A stretch of 64,000 bases of DNA from Rallus limicola (GCA_022605955.1 JAKCOZ010000001.1:97496211-97560210), one strand, 5' to 3'. Positions 23,345-36,583 are shown, counted from the first letter of the stretch. Translations and numbers: made by a program. The notes: a model not told the origin generated them from the sequence alone.

Positions 23345-23510
23345 AGAGCACTGGAATAGGCTGCCCAGGGGGTTGTGAAGTCTCCTCTGGAGATTTTCAA
23401 GACCCCTCTGGATGCCTACCTGTGCAACCTGTCTGAGGGAGCCTGCTTTGGCAGGGGCTTGGACCTGATGGTCTCTTGAGGTCCCTTCCAACCCCTGTGA
23501 TTCTGTGATT
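23345..23510 (+). repeat. CR1 LINE 3' end
   Basis: About 165 bp of CR1 3' terminal sequence in + orientation: ggaataggctgcccaggggg, then cttggacctgatggtctctt, then ggtcccttccaacccctgtg and a terminal attctgtgatt. Confidence 0.92.
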
Positions 23511-23645
23511 ACACAGGTACGCTGTAACATGTAACGCTCGTGTTTACTCCTTGAACAAAGCTGTTTACCTGCTCTTTCATCCCAGGGACGAAGACAGAGG
23601 CAGCCTGGCAAATTACGCCGAGGTTGCTGAGGGCACAACCCTTCC

Positions 23646-23664
23646 GTCTGTCTGTCTGTCTGTC
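23646..23664. repeat. (GTCT)n microsatellite
   Basis: Nearly five uninterrupted gtct units. Confidence 0.95.
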
Positions 23665-26600
23665 CTGTCCCTGCTGTAGCTGGCCTGGCAGGGTGAGGGA
23701 ACCCGCACGTGTCTCAGCACCAAGCCTGCTGTCTTAGCACAACCCAGCTTTTGTCAGCACTTTGAAGAAAGCCGCTGGACTTTGCATCTGAGGCATACAT
23801 GCACTGTCCCAGGCAGCTGCTCTTCTGTGGCCACGGTTTTTTTCCCTGGGCGAACCAGTGGTAACGAATTGTGGTGGGTCTAAAAGCAGAAGAAAGAAAT
23901 AGTGCCTTAAACCACCAGTCACTGCTGTCACGAGTACACAAAGACTTTTTTTTTTTTTTCATGGTACTGCAGAAATAAGTCCTTAGCCCCATTTAAATCA
24001 CTACAACTGAAGGCTATTTATAAGCATTCTCAACTGAAAGAAAAAAAGCACCGAAGATTACAAATAACTATTTTGCAAAACTGCCTGTAATTATGCAAAG
24101 CAAATTTTATACAAGGAGTGGCGCCACCTAAATGGCAACGTAACCTATACACACATTCAGAAAAGAGTCTTTTCAAACAAACTATTGCTGCCGTCCTGGA
24201 CTAGCCTGAGTCTTCAATTACAAGTTAATCTAGCCTAGCAAAATTAATTCTTTCATGTTGGGAGGTGTTCTCTCTTTTTTTTTTTTTTTTACTAGTAACT
24301 GTATTCTTTCTACTGTTCAGTGCTGAAATGGAAAAGCGGCATTCTAGGAGAAGGTAGAGCCAGTATGAACACATGTGGCAGCAGCTCTGCTCTGGCTTTC
24401 CTCATGACAAGGTAAGATGGCTCAGGTGTATCCAAAGCTGGTTTGTAGCTGCAGATTGTTAATTTCTCGCTTTAAACTCAGACCTGAGCAGTAAGTTTTG
24501 TACTAAGCAACAATTCTGATACTTATGTTCTACTCCCATTTGCCCTTTTTCTATGTTTCCTGATTAGTAGAACTGCTCTGGTGGCGCTGGGCTGCAGTGC
24601 TTCACTGCAGACCCAGAGGAAATGGGGCACTTCAGCCACAGCAGTTTGTCTCTGCTGTCTGCTCCTGTGCCACGACCCGTGTTCTTCACCCAGCCTCTCC
24701 GGGGAGCTCAAGTGAAGTTACAGCACCATGCTTGAGAGTGCAGATGCCTTGTAGAAGGGGAGGAGGATATGAGTTTGCAGGTTGCAAATTTGAAGCTTCC
24801 TTACCTACTTGGTGCCACGAGCCAGCTTCTAACTGCCAGCATTGTGGAAGTTTGGAAGTCCACGAGAGGTGTATCATCTGATGTGTTGGTGCTGCTGCAG
24901 TAATAGCTGTGTCAGAATCAGAAGGTGTTGCAACTTCCTAAGCAGTAATAACAGATGGGCTGATACCATTCACTTCCTTAGTTTGTCTTTTCCTGCTTTG
25001 TCATAAGGGTGTCGTCTGGCAGGGCTAGAAGAGGGAGGACACTTAAGTTTTGAAAGATTTGCAATTGTAAGGTGCTCTGAAGGAAATGAGTACTAATTCT
25101 TGTCAGCTGGCAGACTGCTACCCTGCAGGCTCTGCTGTGCAGTGGAGCAGGCTGAGCGATGAGCTCTGGGTCCAAGTTCAACTACAGAGAAAGGGCAATA
25201 GTGAGTTTGAAACGTAGAAGTCTCAGCTGGCCTTTAGTAATTCTCCTGGTTGTGTGTGAAAGTCTTAGGCGTGTGCCTGCCAATGGAGTCATATCATTCA
25301 TCAATCTAAGTTTAGGTCACTCTAAAAAGTGTGGCAGGCTTTGCATGAGTCAGAAGAAGCAACACTAATTCTCAGAAAATAGGTGTCTTCATCTAGGACC
25401 TTTCCAGATTGAGTCCTCAAATCCATGACCACTTGTGCTAAACTTGACTTTACAGTTCATACAACCTACATAAGTATGAACTCTAGAGCCAAAGTTTTGC
25501 TTCCAATGGATTCCTCTAGCAAAGATCCAAACTCTTGTCATTGTGTGAATTGATAGATACACACTTTGAATCACAGAACCTTGTAAAAACACTGGTCTAA
25601 GTGTCTTCTCTGTAGAGACCAGGGTTCCCTAGATAAAAAACAGTTTGAATTCTCTTGTTTTGTGTATCTGGAAGAAAACAACCAAGCCCCAAACCCCCAC
25701 ACACCATTTAAGATGTGTTTCCCTGAACTTCTCACCTTATTACAGATGTACATTTGGTGGGATGGGGAATTCTGTGTCTCGTGCCCTGTTTGTCTTGCTC
25801 TGGCACCATGCGTGTGGAACTCGTATTTCCAGTACAGCATGGTAACTTCTCCTTGATATGCCACAAAGGTATGTGTTTGCAAGGGCTCAGAGAGCAGTGG
25901 AGGCACTGTGATGTGGCCACCTCCCAGGCTGCAGAATTTCCACACCAGCCACCTAGCCTGGTGCAGAGGGCTGTTTGCCCTCATACTGTGACTTTGTTGG
26001 GGTTTTTTCCCCCACAGTCCATCCTTGCTATTGAGCATGTCCTACATTTAGCATGTTGCCATCCCTTATTACTATTTAGCTGTACCATCTTCCAGCCTTG
26101 ATTAACACAAATAGAGTGAGCCCTCAGAATTAATAGCTCTGCCCTGGTTTTCTAGATGGACCACTAAACCGTGTGAGACTTCACCTACCTGTAATGCTGA
26201 CCAGCTGCTGTTAAAAAAACCTCTTGTCTGTCTCTGCATTCATGCTTAGAAAATCAGTCCCAAATAAAATGCACATGAACTACTGTTCAGAGCAGCTCTC
26301 ATTACCAATTGGTACATGATGTTTCTGATGAGGTTGCTGCACCCAAGTTCCCGAAAAGCATTGTCTTATGTTACCACCTCAGTTCTGTCTCCACTGTAAG
26401 TCACGAACTTTCCCTCCCCTAAATTAACTGTTGCTTGAACTGTGCAGCATGGAATCCCAGCACGTGCAGCCCTCACCCCTTTCCATACACATCTTCAGTT
26501 TCATATCAGCAGAGCTTGCCTCCAGAATGGTTTCCCTTGCTATCATGTACCAAATGTGCAATAGCATAGCAAGCTGAATTCACCATTTGCCAACTGATAA

Positions 26601-27620
26601 GTTTTACCAATGCAATAATAAAGATCATCAATGAAAGTCCTCACCAAGAAGCAAGTGCCACTGGAGATCATTTGTCAAACAGCATGACTAATGCAATTTA
26701 TGACCCCATCTCATCAGCCTCCTGTTTATCTAATGTGTCACCCATTAAGTCTTATGTTTCACCCCAGCTGTCCGTGTTTTAACATTTAAAGGCTTTGCAT
26801 CTGCTGTGCCTGATAGTGTAGTAATAAAGGTCACTAAGCTGACTTTACTATTAGATGGGTTTCATTTTTATATACCAAACGTGATGAGGAAGAGTCATAG
26901 TGAAATCCGTTGACAAGATCAGCCTTAAATGTTGCACATGTTAAATGACTTTGCTTTCAGTTGGTTGTCTCAGTGCAAGAGGGACTGGAAATCTCATTAG
27001 AATATATAAAGTGACAGATTTTGTGGTGCCAGCTGTAGTCTTGGAGCCCAATATTGTCCTTCATGTGAGTACAGTTGCATATTTACTTGGAGGTTGACCT
27101 AAAGCTCTGTCTAGAGTGCCCACTGACCACAGCCATGGACTGACTACCCTCAACACTTTTCTGAGTGGGTTAGAAGCAATACAGTCTTCAAATGACATTT
27201 GCTTTTTCTTTCTTTCTGGTAGGTAACCTCCCCAACATGAATTTATAAATGTTAACTTTTTCATCACCCAGATTGAACACTGTGCTCAGATTCAAAAAAG
27301 TCAGGTATGACAGGTGAAATGGCCTGCAACTGTCAGCCTTCTTCTGTGAAATACAAGTGAAGCAAGCTTGTTTAAACCCAGGACAAGGAAAGAAAACAAA
27401 TACTTTGTTTCCTCAGATGACTTCTGACTTACAAAACTGCTATTGTGACAGTCCCTAAATGTCATTAAATGCCATGGGTCACTGAAATAACATGGAGAAT
27501 GTATTACTTTCAGTCAAAAATATTTTAGAAAGAATAATTTACTACATACGGGTAAAAAAATGCAAGCTGTCATGAGCCTGACCATGGACGTATGTCAGTA
27601 AAGTTTCACATCTACTTGAG
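23665..27620. other. Intergenic DNA, no gene recognised
   Basis: Holds a T16 run at 24275-24290 and a stretch at 26570-26890 with the look of a conserved regulatory element (GATA, TAAT and octamer-like words), which I could not test. The 155-codon minus-strand ORF at 25571-26038 resembles no family I know. Confidence 0.5.
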
Positions 27621-27922
27621 TTGGAGAGGGACTGTTTCCAAGGGAAAGTAATGACAGGACAAGGGATAATGGCCTTAACCTGAAAGAGGGTAGATTTAGG
27701 ATAGATATCAGGAAAGAGATTCTTCCCTATGAGGGTGGTGAGACCCTGGCACAGGCTGCCCAGAGAAGCTGTGGCTGCCCCCTCCCTGGCAGTGTTCAAG
27801 GCCAGGCTGGATGGGGCTTTGGGCAACCTGGGCTAGTGAAAGGTGTCCCTGCCCATGGCAGAGGGTTGAAACTTGATGGGCTTTGAGGTCCATTCCAACC
27901 CAAAACAGTCTGTGGTTCTATT
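27621..27922 (+). repeat. CR1 LINE 3' end
   Basis: Contains tgacaggacaagggataatg, then gtagatttaggatagatatc, then cacaggctgcccagagaagc, and a typical UTR finish ggtccattccaacccaaaac followed by ctgtggttct. Same subfamily style as the copy at 30803-31202. Confidence 0.94.
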
Positions 27923-29229
27923 AATTTTTACATACTATTTCTTACAGTCAGCAATAGCATAAAAACCAAACCAACACTTATCCAAGAAAAAGAAGGACAT
28001 ATGGTCCTGTAACTGATTATAAAAAGAGAGAAAACCTCTCAGACAACATAAAATAATCAAGCACGCAGTTCATTTTGAAGAAATACTGTACCTATTACTC
28101 AGTAGTTTTGTGTGATCCAGGCTGAGAAGTATTAACTTAAAAAAACCCTCAGGTCTGAGGGCATGAAACTTTATGCTGTAAAAATCCTACAAGATCCTAT
28201 TAAAATCCTAAAGGTCTGTTTTGGCTTTGCTTGTTCCTTGGAAAAAAACCCTGTAAAATCAAGTTCTGTCATGGAGCCTACAGTCATTTGTGAGGGACTG
28301 TACAATCTTTCCTTCGTGTTTCTAAGGGCTGAACACAGTGTACCTTGTGTTAATACCCACCATGTTCTACAGAAAGCTTCCTGTCATCAGCTGGGTTGAC
28401 CAGAAATAAGAGATCTAAAAGCAAAAGCAAAATGCAAAGTCCCACCTACATTTTTAGACAAGCAAATTTTGATCAGTAAAGTTTCTGAGGTGCCAGGGAA
28501 GCTGGCTTTCCCTGTGTGTGCTTCCACCCTGCCAGGGCTGAGTGCCTAGAAACATTCCCTAAAAGGGAGGTGGTGGTATTCCCCGGTTCATCTTCCCTGA
28601 GGCCATTTGATAGCTATGCTTTGAGCAGGCTGCTGGGAATGAATCAACATGACACACAGCAGCCTTGGGTGCTTACATTTAAAAATACAGCCAGTGAGGG
28701 AGGCGGTAATCATGTTTGTTCCTTATTTAATCTCCTTGTATTTAGAGTACTCTCTCAGGAGATGGAAGATATGGGTGCCCTGTCCTCCTACACCATCAGG
28801 GGTTTGGTGTCAACATTCTCCTCATTCCAGAGGAGCAGCCAGAAGAGGATGAGGCTGTAGACCATGCTGTGATAAGGGAGTGGCTGGTTGGATGTGAGCA
28901 AGAATCATTAAGCTTCAGTTGTGAAACATGAAGCTAAAGCAGCTTCCCACCTATTCCAAAGGAAGCTTCCCAGTCCACAGCAGGGTTAGGACATTAGACA
29001 CATGCATCTTTCAGCAATTTAGCAAGTCGTAGATTGCTGGATATTGTGGATCCCAGCTTGCATCATCCAAATCCCTTCCACACCTAGGGCAGGAAACTTA
29101 GGTAACTAGCCGAGGGGTTTTAATATTACCCTAAGAACTGAATGCCTGAAGCCTGTGTGAAATCATGCACTGCAGTGGTCTAGGTCCTTTCACTTCTCTG
29201 CCTTTGAGTAGCAGATTATGGGTGACTAG
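27923..29229. other. Intergenic DNA, no gene recognised
   Basis: No coding similarity or repeat family recognised between the CR1 copy and the LTR. Confidence 0.5.
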
Positions 29230-29830
29230 TGTTGTGGTTTTGCCCCAGCTGAGAGCCGATCACCACGCAGTTACTCGTCTTTAAAAGGAAGGGGGGGTGA
29301 AGTTGGGGGGTGGGAGGAAAGGGAAGGGAAAGGAAAAGAAACAAAACCAAGAAACCAAAACCTCTCAGGCTGGGATAAGGATAGTTTACAATAGCAGAAA
29401 GATAGATATAACAATGATAACAGGACTTTATAGCAAAAAATATATGAAACTGGTGATACACAATGCAGTTTCTCACCGAACCACACAACTCAGGCCGTAC
29501 AGCTCAGAGCCATCCTGGAAACCAGACCATCCCCGAAAACCACGTGTCCTGGTGCCACCTGCTCCTCCTCCCACCAGCCCCCCTTTATACTGAGCATGGC
29601 ATAATTGGCATGGAATACCCCCTTTGGCCAGTTCGGGTCACCTGTCCTGGCTGTGTCTCCTCCTTTCTTGTTAGTAGGGAAATAAGAACAACTGAAAAAG
29701 TCCTTGACTGCTTGGCAACAACTAGAAACATCAGGGTGCTATCAGCACTGCTCTCACCCTAATTCCCAAACATGGCAGTCCATCCACTATTAGAAAAGAA
29801 ATTAACTCCATCCTAGCCAAAACCAGGACA
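29230..29830. mobile_element. Solo LTR of an avian endogenous retrovirus (601 bp)
   Basis: The element starts TGTTGTGGTTTTGCCCCAGC and ends CCAAAACCAGGACA, canonical TG...CA LTR ends. Flanking ctag occurs at 29226-29229 and 29831-29834, a 4-bp target-site duplication; because the last A is ambiguous it could be read as 5-bp actag with a non-canonical end. The internal segment ggcatggaataccccctttg, followed by ggccagttcgggtcacctgt, is a familiar motif of bird ERV LTRs. No gag, pol or env sequence is adjacent, so this is a recombination-derived solo LTR. The transcriptional strand is not determined. Confidence 0.85.
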
Positions 29831-29834
29831 CTAG

Positions 29835-30802
29835 ACAGGCATTAACAAATGACAGAAGCAAAAAACAGGAGTTCTGTACCAGTCCTATCGGCTTTGCCTT
29901 CTAGTTTTCTCTGTGGATTATAGGATCTGGATGGAGAACCACCTTGTTTATTCACACAGACCCTCAGATGTAAGGTCATTGCATAATGAAGCAATTGTCC
30001 ATCATTATTTAATTAATGAAGAGCACATGTGTGTACATAGCTGCATATATGGGAAACTTGTCCAGGAGATGTTATAAGCTCTTATCACGTCCACTGAGCA
30101 TCTGCTTGAACAGAAAGCAAGAAATGACCGAGACAATGAATGGAACACAAGAATGTGACTTTCTCCTTACAAAAAGTGTTGCCACTTGAAAAATGTATTT
30201 CAAGTAAAAATGAAAAAAAAAAACCAACAAAAACATTTCTACAGAACTGGCTTAATTACTTTGTAATTTGTTTAGACTTCCAATATCTGAGTGTTATGCA
30301 TTTGTAATGCTGAAAACTACAAATGTTTCAGCCATAATGGTTCCAAGATAAACACTGGAAATAATCAGTAGGTGAAGTCTAAAATGGGGAGTGTTAATTA
30401 TGATTCTACCTGAAGAGAAATTCAGTAGAGACAGGGATCTGTTGTGAAACATGCTCCTTTAAATGAGTTACCATTTCAATGACAGAAGGGCTTTGGGGAA
30501 AAGTTCTCAAACTTCCTATCACTTGATAAATGGTGGCTAATACCTATCAAAAAGGCTAGCATTCATTGCTGAGCTCTAAATTACCTTCAGCCGTACAGGC
30601 AAACCCCTTATTGCCTCTCAGGAAAGCTGTGTAAAATATATGATCAATGTGCAAGTGTGGTCAAGAAAGTAAATAAAATGTGAAGATGGCTAAGGTTAAA
30701 TGTAAGGCACTTGAACCAGGTTCTCAGAGAATCCATAATTTCTGTGGAATTCAGCTGCATTTTCATGGATTTAGTACTCTAAATGTCAGAATTTTTGTTT
30801 TG
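29835..30802. other. Intergenic DNA, no gene recognised
   Basis: AT-rich spacer between the solo LTR and the next CR1; nothing recognised. Confidence 0.5.
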
Positions 30803-31202
30803 AATTTTGGGCTTATTTACCCTGTAGAAGAGATGGCTCTGAGGAGATCTTATAGCAGCCTTCCAGTACCTAAAGGGGCCTACAGGAAACCTGGAGCAGG
30901 GCTGTCTACAAGGGCATGGAGTGATAGGACAAGAAATAATGACCTTAACCTGTAAGAGGGTAGATTTAGGATAGATATCAGGAAAAATTTCATCTCTGTG
31001 AGGGTGGTGAGGTGCTGGCACAGGCTGCCCAGAGAAGCTGTGGCTATACCAGTCCTGGCAGCGTCCAAGGCCAGGTTGGATGGGGCTTTGGGCAACCTGG
31101 ACTAGTGGAGGATGTGCCTGCCTATGGCAGGGAGGTTGGAACTAGATGGTCTTGGAGGTACCTTCCAACCCAAACCAGCCTGTGATTCTGTTATTCTATG
31201 AA
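30803..31202 (+). repeat. CR1 LINE 3' part
   Basis: Begins in the ORF2 tail region (gaagagatggctctgaggag, then cttatagcagccttccagta), continues through ggagtgataggacaagaaat and gtagatttaggatagatatc, and ends with ccttccaacccaaaccagcc and the terminal repeat gattctgttattctatga. Confidence 0.95.
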
Positions 31203-31501
31203 TGTAGCATCTGACTTTTAGAAGGCACATGAATAGGAATCTACTGTTGGGAAGCAACTGGAAGCTGAGGGACCTTCAATTTAAGATACATAAATTATGG
31301 AATAAAAATTTGTGTTTTATACAGAAGCAAAAACAACATTCACACAACTTTTGTTTTACTTTTAGAATTTCAAAATGCCTTTGGAAGATGTTTGTTCTCT
31401 TTCCTGAGCTGAAACTTTGCTTAATTTTTGTTTTGGCTCCCTTGGGGAATAACCAACATAAGATTTTGCAAGCACAGAGGCAGGGTTTGCATGGTGACCA
31501 G

Positions 31502-32710
31502 TGTGGTGGTTTGACCCTGGCTTAGAGGCCAGACGCCCACCAAAGCTGCTCTATCACTCCCCTTTTCAGCTGGACAGGGGAAAAAAATATATATTGAGAG
31601 CCTTAGGAGTTGAGATAAGGACAGGGAGAGATCATTCTGCAATCAGCGTCAAGGGCACAACAGACTCAACACAGACTTAAAAGAAAAAAATAGCATCTAA
31701 TTGATGACACTGCACTACAGAGCCAGTGACACCAGAGTCGGGTAATGAGAAGTGTGACCAGATCTTAAAGCACCTCCCCCCACCCCTTTCTTCTTACTAG
31801 ACTTCCCTTTAGTCATGATTTTGCTCCCTTCTTCCGCACAGGGTGCATGTGTATGCATGTGTGTGTGTGTGTGTGTGAGTGTGTGAATGAGGGTTTCAGT
31901 GAGTTCCTCATGAGTTGTTTCCCTTCTTAGAGGAGGAGGGGGAAGCATTCCTCACACCCTTCCCCTGCTCCATCGTGGGGTCCCACCCACGGGAGACAGT
32001 CCTCCACTACCTTCTCCAATGTGAGTCCTTTCCCCCCGGGGCTTCAGCTCTTCACCAGCTGCCCCAGTGTGGGTCACTGTGGGGTGCAGTCATAAATCAC
32101 AGAATATCTCTCAGTCTTTCAGGCTCAGACTGCTCCAGCCTGGTCTTCCAGGGGGTCACAAGCCTCCTCCCGCCCCAGAAAACCTGCTCTGGTGTGGGCC
32201 TGTCTGTCTGTCTCTCTCCACAGGCTGCAAGTGCTGGCAAGGAATTGCTCCAATGCAGGTCACAATGTCTTCTGCATGTCTCCACCTGCTCCAGCGTGGG
32301 GCCTCTCCACAGGCTGCAGGTGGGGTCTCGGCCTTTTCCATGGGCTGCGGGAGGACACCCGCTCAACCATGGGTTTCTCCACAGGCTGCAGGTACATCTC
32401 TCTTTCCAGAACCTGGAGCACCTCCTCCCCACTATCTTCCCTGGCCTTGGTGCCTGCACAGTTCCTTAAATCTCACTCCCTTCTCTGGTGGCAAAAAGTG
32501 GCTGCTTGTGTGGCTTTTTTCTCCTAAATGTGACTCCCAGAGGCGCTGTGACCATCGCTGATGGGCTCGGCCTTTGTCAGCTGCAGGTCCGGCCTTGAGC
32601 CAGCTGGTGTTTGCTCTGTGGGGCCTGCAGAGAGCTTTTGGCTGCTGCTTGCAGAACCCACCCTGCAGCTCCCCTTCTCCACCAGAAACCTGCCATGCAA
32701 AACTACAGCA
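31502..32710. mobile_element. Solo LTR of an avian endogenous retrovirus, family 2, copy 1 (1209 bp)
   Basis: Starts TGTGGTGGTTTGACCCTGGC and ends GCAAAACTACAGCA. A perfect 5-bp target-site duplication accag flanks it (31497-31501 and 32711-32715); 5 bp fits ERVL-type integration. Inside are a TG microsatellite (about 31857-31890) and repeated ccacaggctgcaggt-type words at 32.2-32.4 kb. ORFs of up to 184 codons across it run on both strands and match no retroviral protein. No internal provirus sequence is present. It lies about 4.2 kb upstream of the USP25 exon 1 start codon and has a same-family, same-orientation partner at 43702-44821. Confidence 0.9.
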
Positions 32711-32715
32711 ACCAG

Positions 32716-35700
32716 TGACATATAAAGTAATTGTCAAATGATGATTTAAAAGGTGTCTTTCATGACTGAACAGCTTCTTCAGTGTCAGTTTTTTAGTTTT
32801 CAGTTGGCTGAACTAGTTATGGCAAAGCAAAAAGGCCAAAGTGAATGTGCTCCAACATGGGTTTTATAAACGTGACTCTAGAGAAACTCATCCTAAGGTT
32901 AATTGCAGAAGCTACGTGTTTGTAGCATTTACAGCACTTTTAAAAAGCAGTGCTGCCTCATGGCCAGCACAGCAGGTTACACATTTGGGAAAAGAAAACC
33001 AAGAAGTTCTGACTTGTGCTTCCCCAGCTGTCACCAATGCAGCCACTGTATAATTAAAGCCCTAAATAAATGATGCACATAATTAAAGACAAAAAACCAA
33101 GCCTATTGAAAATTGAGGGAAATAATGAGCTATTTCTTGTTGTACATGGTCTTTGTATATCACAGAACGTGTTGAAGTGTTTTGTGGTTGGCTAGTGTTT
33201 TCTTGGCCCTTTGCAAAGATGGGAAGACAAGGAGCCTAGTGGGATCGACCATGTTTTGCATCCAGCTGGCCATGTGCATATCAAAAAGACACCATCACTT
33301 GCTGATTTAAGAAATAGGTGAAATGAAACTCAAGGGGTACCGTTGCTGAGCCTGCGTCACTCTCTCGGGCAGGCACAGCTGTTCATACAGCCAGTCAGTG
33401 AATAATTTTGGGGAAGTGATCTAGCAGAAGAAAATAACTGGTTTAGGGGGGAGGGGAGGCTGTGGTTATATTTTGGGTGGATCTCTTCCCCAGCACTGCT
33501 GGTGAGGAGGATGACATGCAAGCAGGGGCAGCCTTGCTATGGGGACCAAGCAGTTGGAGGCAGAGGTTGTGCAACGCATCGCCAAAGGTTTAACAACCAA
33601 ACCCTGTAATACTGTTAACAGGTGAGGAGCAGTGAAGTGGAAATATGTAAACTTTTAGGAAAAATAGCTACACCTTATACTAATTAAGATATTAAGGATA
33701 CATTATGCTACATTGCCCAACTTATAACCAATAATAAGGGAAAGGAGAAACAGGAGGGGATAAAAGAAAAAACAAGAAGAAAAGAAATAAACCTCAGCTC
33801 TGAAGACTCATAAGCAAATGCCATCATGCTGCCTCTGATCACTTTTCTTTCTGTGCACTAGCACCATCAATGAGTAGCAAGAAAATGCTTGCGGCTGTGG
33901 AAGTGTGACAGCTAAATGATCACTGCAGACTAGCAACAGGAGCTCAGAAATTTAAGACTGTGGGCCCTTTGTTAAGGTAGCGCGTCTCAGAAACAATACT
34001 TTACAGGTACCGCTCTGTAGATTAGCTGACATTGCATCAGTGAAAAAAGCAAGTCCCTTATATGATTCTTTTTGTGCTGTGTGTGACACCTTTTTGGACC
34101 TTGGGTTAACATGCTGAATTCTCTGCTAGGTTCACCCAAAATTCATCTGGGCTTCAGTCAAAGGTATTTGAAGGCAGTAAAGGAAGGAGGGGTGAAACCA
34201 AGCAATCTACTATTTTTAATTTCATCTGAAACAATAGTTCCTTAATATATTATAGACACTAAAGAATACTTTCTAAACTGTGGCCCTGACAAAATCATTC
34301 GTGTTTGCTGATGAGGTACAAACTCAAGTTTTGTGCTCAATGTACTTCGTATAGAGCTTGTGCTGCAAACGGAACGTGAAACTGTTCTGTCTGGTTTCCC
34401 CCAACACCATATGTACAACAGAATCCTGATTTGCATAGCTCAGATTATGTCAGTATTTCAGTGATAAATCCCTGTCTCAGGAGTGGATTGCTCATCCTTG
34501 CTTTATTTTAAAGAAAGTGTGGAAGGGGAGGAGCCTTTAAATTTTATCTTTCTTTGAAGGAAGGAAAGGAATTTAATGGAACATCATACTTTGTCATCCT
34601 ATCCTAATTTTGAGGCAAATTGGACAATAAGTAAAATTTCTTTCCAACACTTTCTTTTTGGTCAGATTCTGTATGTCGCAGAGAAAAGAGCTGAAAAAAA
34701 TCATTGCAAGCGAAGTGTATTTTTTTAAATGCTGCATTGAAGCAAGTATTTCCAAATAATATAAACAATAAATAGCTTTGATGAAAATTACCTGAACACA
34801 AATAGTGCAGCATATGTCACTGTGTAGAAGCTGTAAAACTGTTCACAAAAAAAGGAGGACTATATGTTAGAAGGAATAGATGTAGCACTCCAGCACATGA
34901 CTGCAACAGAAAACTTTTCTTCAAAAACCCCCAGACTATTACTGTTACCTTTCTTACCATAGCCATCAGTCTGAGCAGAGAATTTCCGCTCTTATCCCCA
35001 GAAAAGTAATTTGCAAACCATTTCTGATCTCATCTCTGCGTAGTTTCTTGCCTTTGACACAATAAATTCTTTGGGGATATTAATTTTAAAAATCGCCTTG
35101 TAAATTGCAGCATAAAGGGCAATAACATTAAAACCGATACAATCTATGAGCAACAAACCTTAGAAGAGCAAATATTGATCAGATTGCAACATCTCTCGCA
35201 CAGAAGCTACAGCGAAACAAAGCAGCGTTCGCAGGTTGTCCTGAGCTGTGCAGAAATCGGTGTTTTTACCTCAAGTCCGAGATCCTGCAGTGACGCTGTT
35301 ACCTGGTAATCTCAGTTTTGGAAAGACTCATACGCTACTGTGTCTGGGGAGAGGGTGGGATTGACTTAGTCGCAAAGGGGAAGGCTCTGGGCGACTGAGG
35401 AGCGGTAGCCACAGTTCATTTTGCTGCCTTAGGCTCCCCCTTTACCACGTTAAAGATACTTGGGGCTGTCAGAACCGCACTGCTCTCCACAGATTTTCCT
35501 ACGGACCAGGCTTCATCAGCTTGAGAAATCTAACCCAGACACAGCTACCATTTATTGTGTGGGCATCCAAAATGTGAGGCGGGTTCCTCTGGTCCCCTTC
35601 ACCCGCTTCTGTTCAAACGCATTATGGACGGCCCAGGGGCCCGGGGACTTAGCAAGGCCGGTTCTCCCCTCCTTGTGTGCATGCCCAAAGGTGAGACCTT

Positions 35701-35919
35701 TCCCTCCCTTCCCTTGACTCCACAGAGGGACAATCTCTTTCCTAGCCACGTTTATCTGCGGTGCCAAAATTCACTGTGGGTTGCCGAGACCTGAAGCCTT
35801 CCCCTGTACTTTTAATCAGCAGTGAAATAGTTAAGGACGTTTCCCTTTAATTTCATCGCCGAACACCATCACCTCACAGCTCGCCCTGCTAAACCTAAGC
35901 AGGGAGAGGAAGATCTACA
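32716..35919. other. Upstream flank of USP25, no gene recognised
   Basis: AT-rich sequence grading into the CpG island. No repeat family or coding segment recognised. Confidence 0.5.
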
Positions 35920-36324
35920 ACTTTAAGTGCCATTCGGTGCCAAGGTTCGCTGTGGATGCGAGCAGCCAGCGCCGGAATTGGTCAGAAACTCCCTACATAA
36001 CCCCTGGAAATCGCCGGGTTCTCGAAGCCGAAATACGCTGACGACTGTCAGAGCAGGCTGGCTGCGGGGCAGCCCTGGGAGAAGCCTGCAGCTGGCCCAC
36101 GCAGCCCCGGGGCGGAGTGCCGCTCCTCGGTGGGAGCGGGGTGCACTGGGTTTCGCTGCGGCCGGACCGAGGTTCCCCCGGCCGGCTGCTGCGGAACAGA
36201 GGAAACTTCGCTTTCCCTCGGGACGCGGCGCGATGGGGCTGCCCCTGCGAGCGGCAGAGGGAAGTCTGCGCCCGCCGGAGGATGCGGGATCCTCCCCGGC
36301 GGGGCAGATACGGGCCGCCCAGGG

Positions 36325-36359
36325 GCTCGGCTCGGCTGGGCTGGGCTGGGCTGGGCTGC
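36325..36359. repeat. (CTCGG/CTGGG)n pentanucleotide repeat
   Basis: ctcggctcgg followed by four ctggg units, about six or seven repeats in total, within the CpG island. Confidence 0.85.
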
Positions 36360-36413
36360 TCCCTCCGGGGCCAAGGCCAGGCCGGTGCCGTCTTGCGGGG
36401 GCGGGCGCCGCCG

Positions 36414-36427
36414 CCAAGATGGAGGCG
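36414..36427 (+). promoter_or_regulatory. YY1-like element
   Basis: ccaagatggaggcg differs by one base from the CAAGATGGCGGC YY1 consensus that marks many CpG-island start sites, usually just downstream of the TSS and in this orientation. Confidence 0.45.
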
Positions 36428-36583
36428 GCCGATGTAAATACCGTGGGGAAGGGCAGCAGCGCCAAGCGAGAGGCTGAGGGTTGCAGCGGCGGTACCCGGC
36501 GGCGGGGGGCTCCGCCCGGGGCAGGTGCGCGGGGAGGCGCTGCCGGGGAGCTGCCGCCGGCCTGTGGCGGCGCGGACCGAGCC

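Noticed and set aside
24110..24135. Second CTCF site (minus-strand taggtggcgcc)
   Set aside because: Only the 3' part of the core matches; the CCA part is out of register by one base.
31915..32561. ORFs of 111-184 codons in the LTR at 31.5 kb
   Set aside because: They lie wholly within a non-coding solo LTR, run on both strands and resemble no gag, pol or env product.
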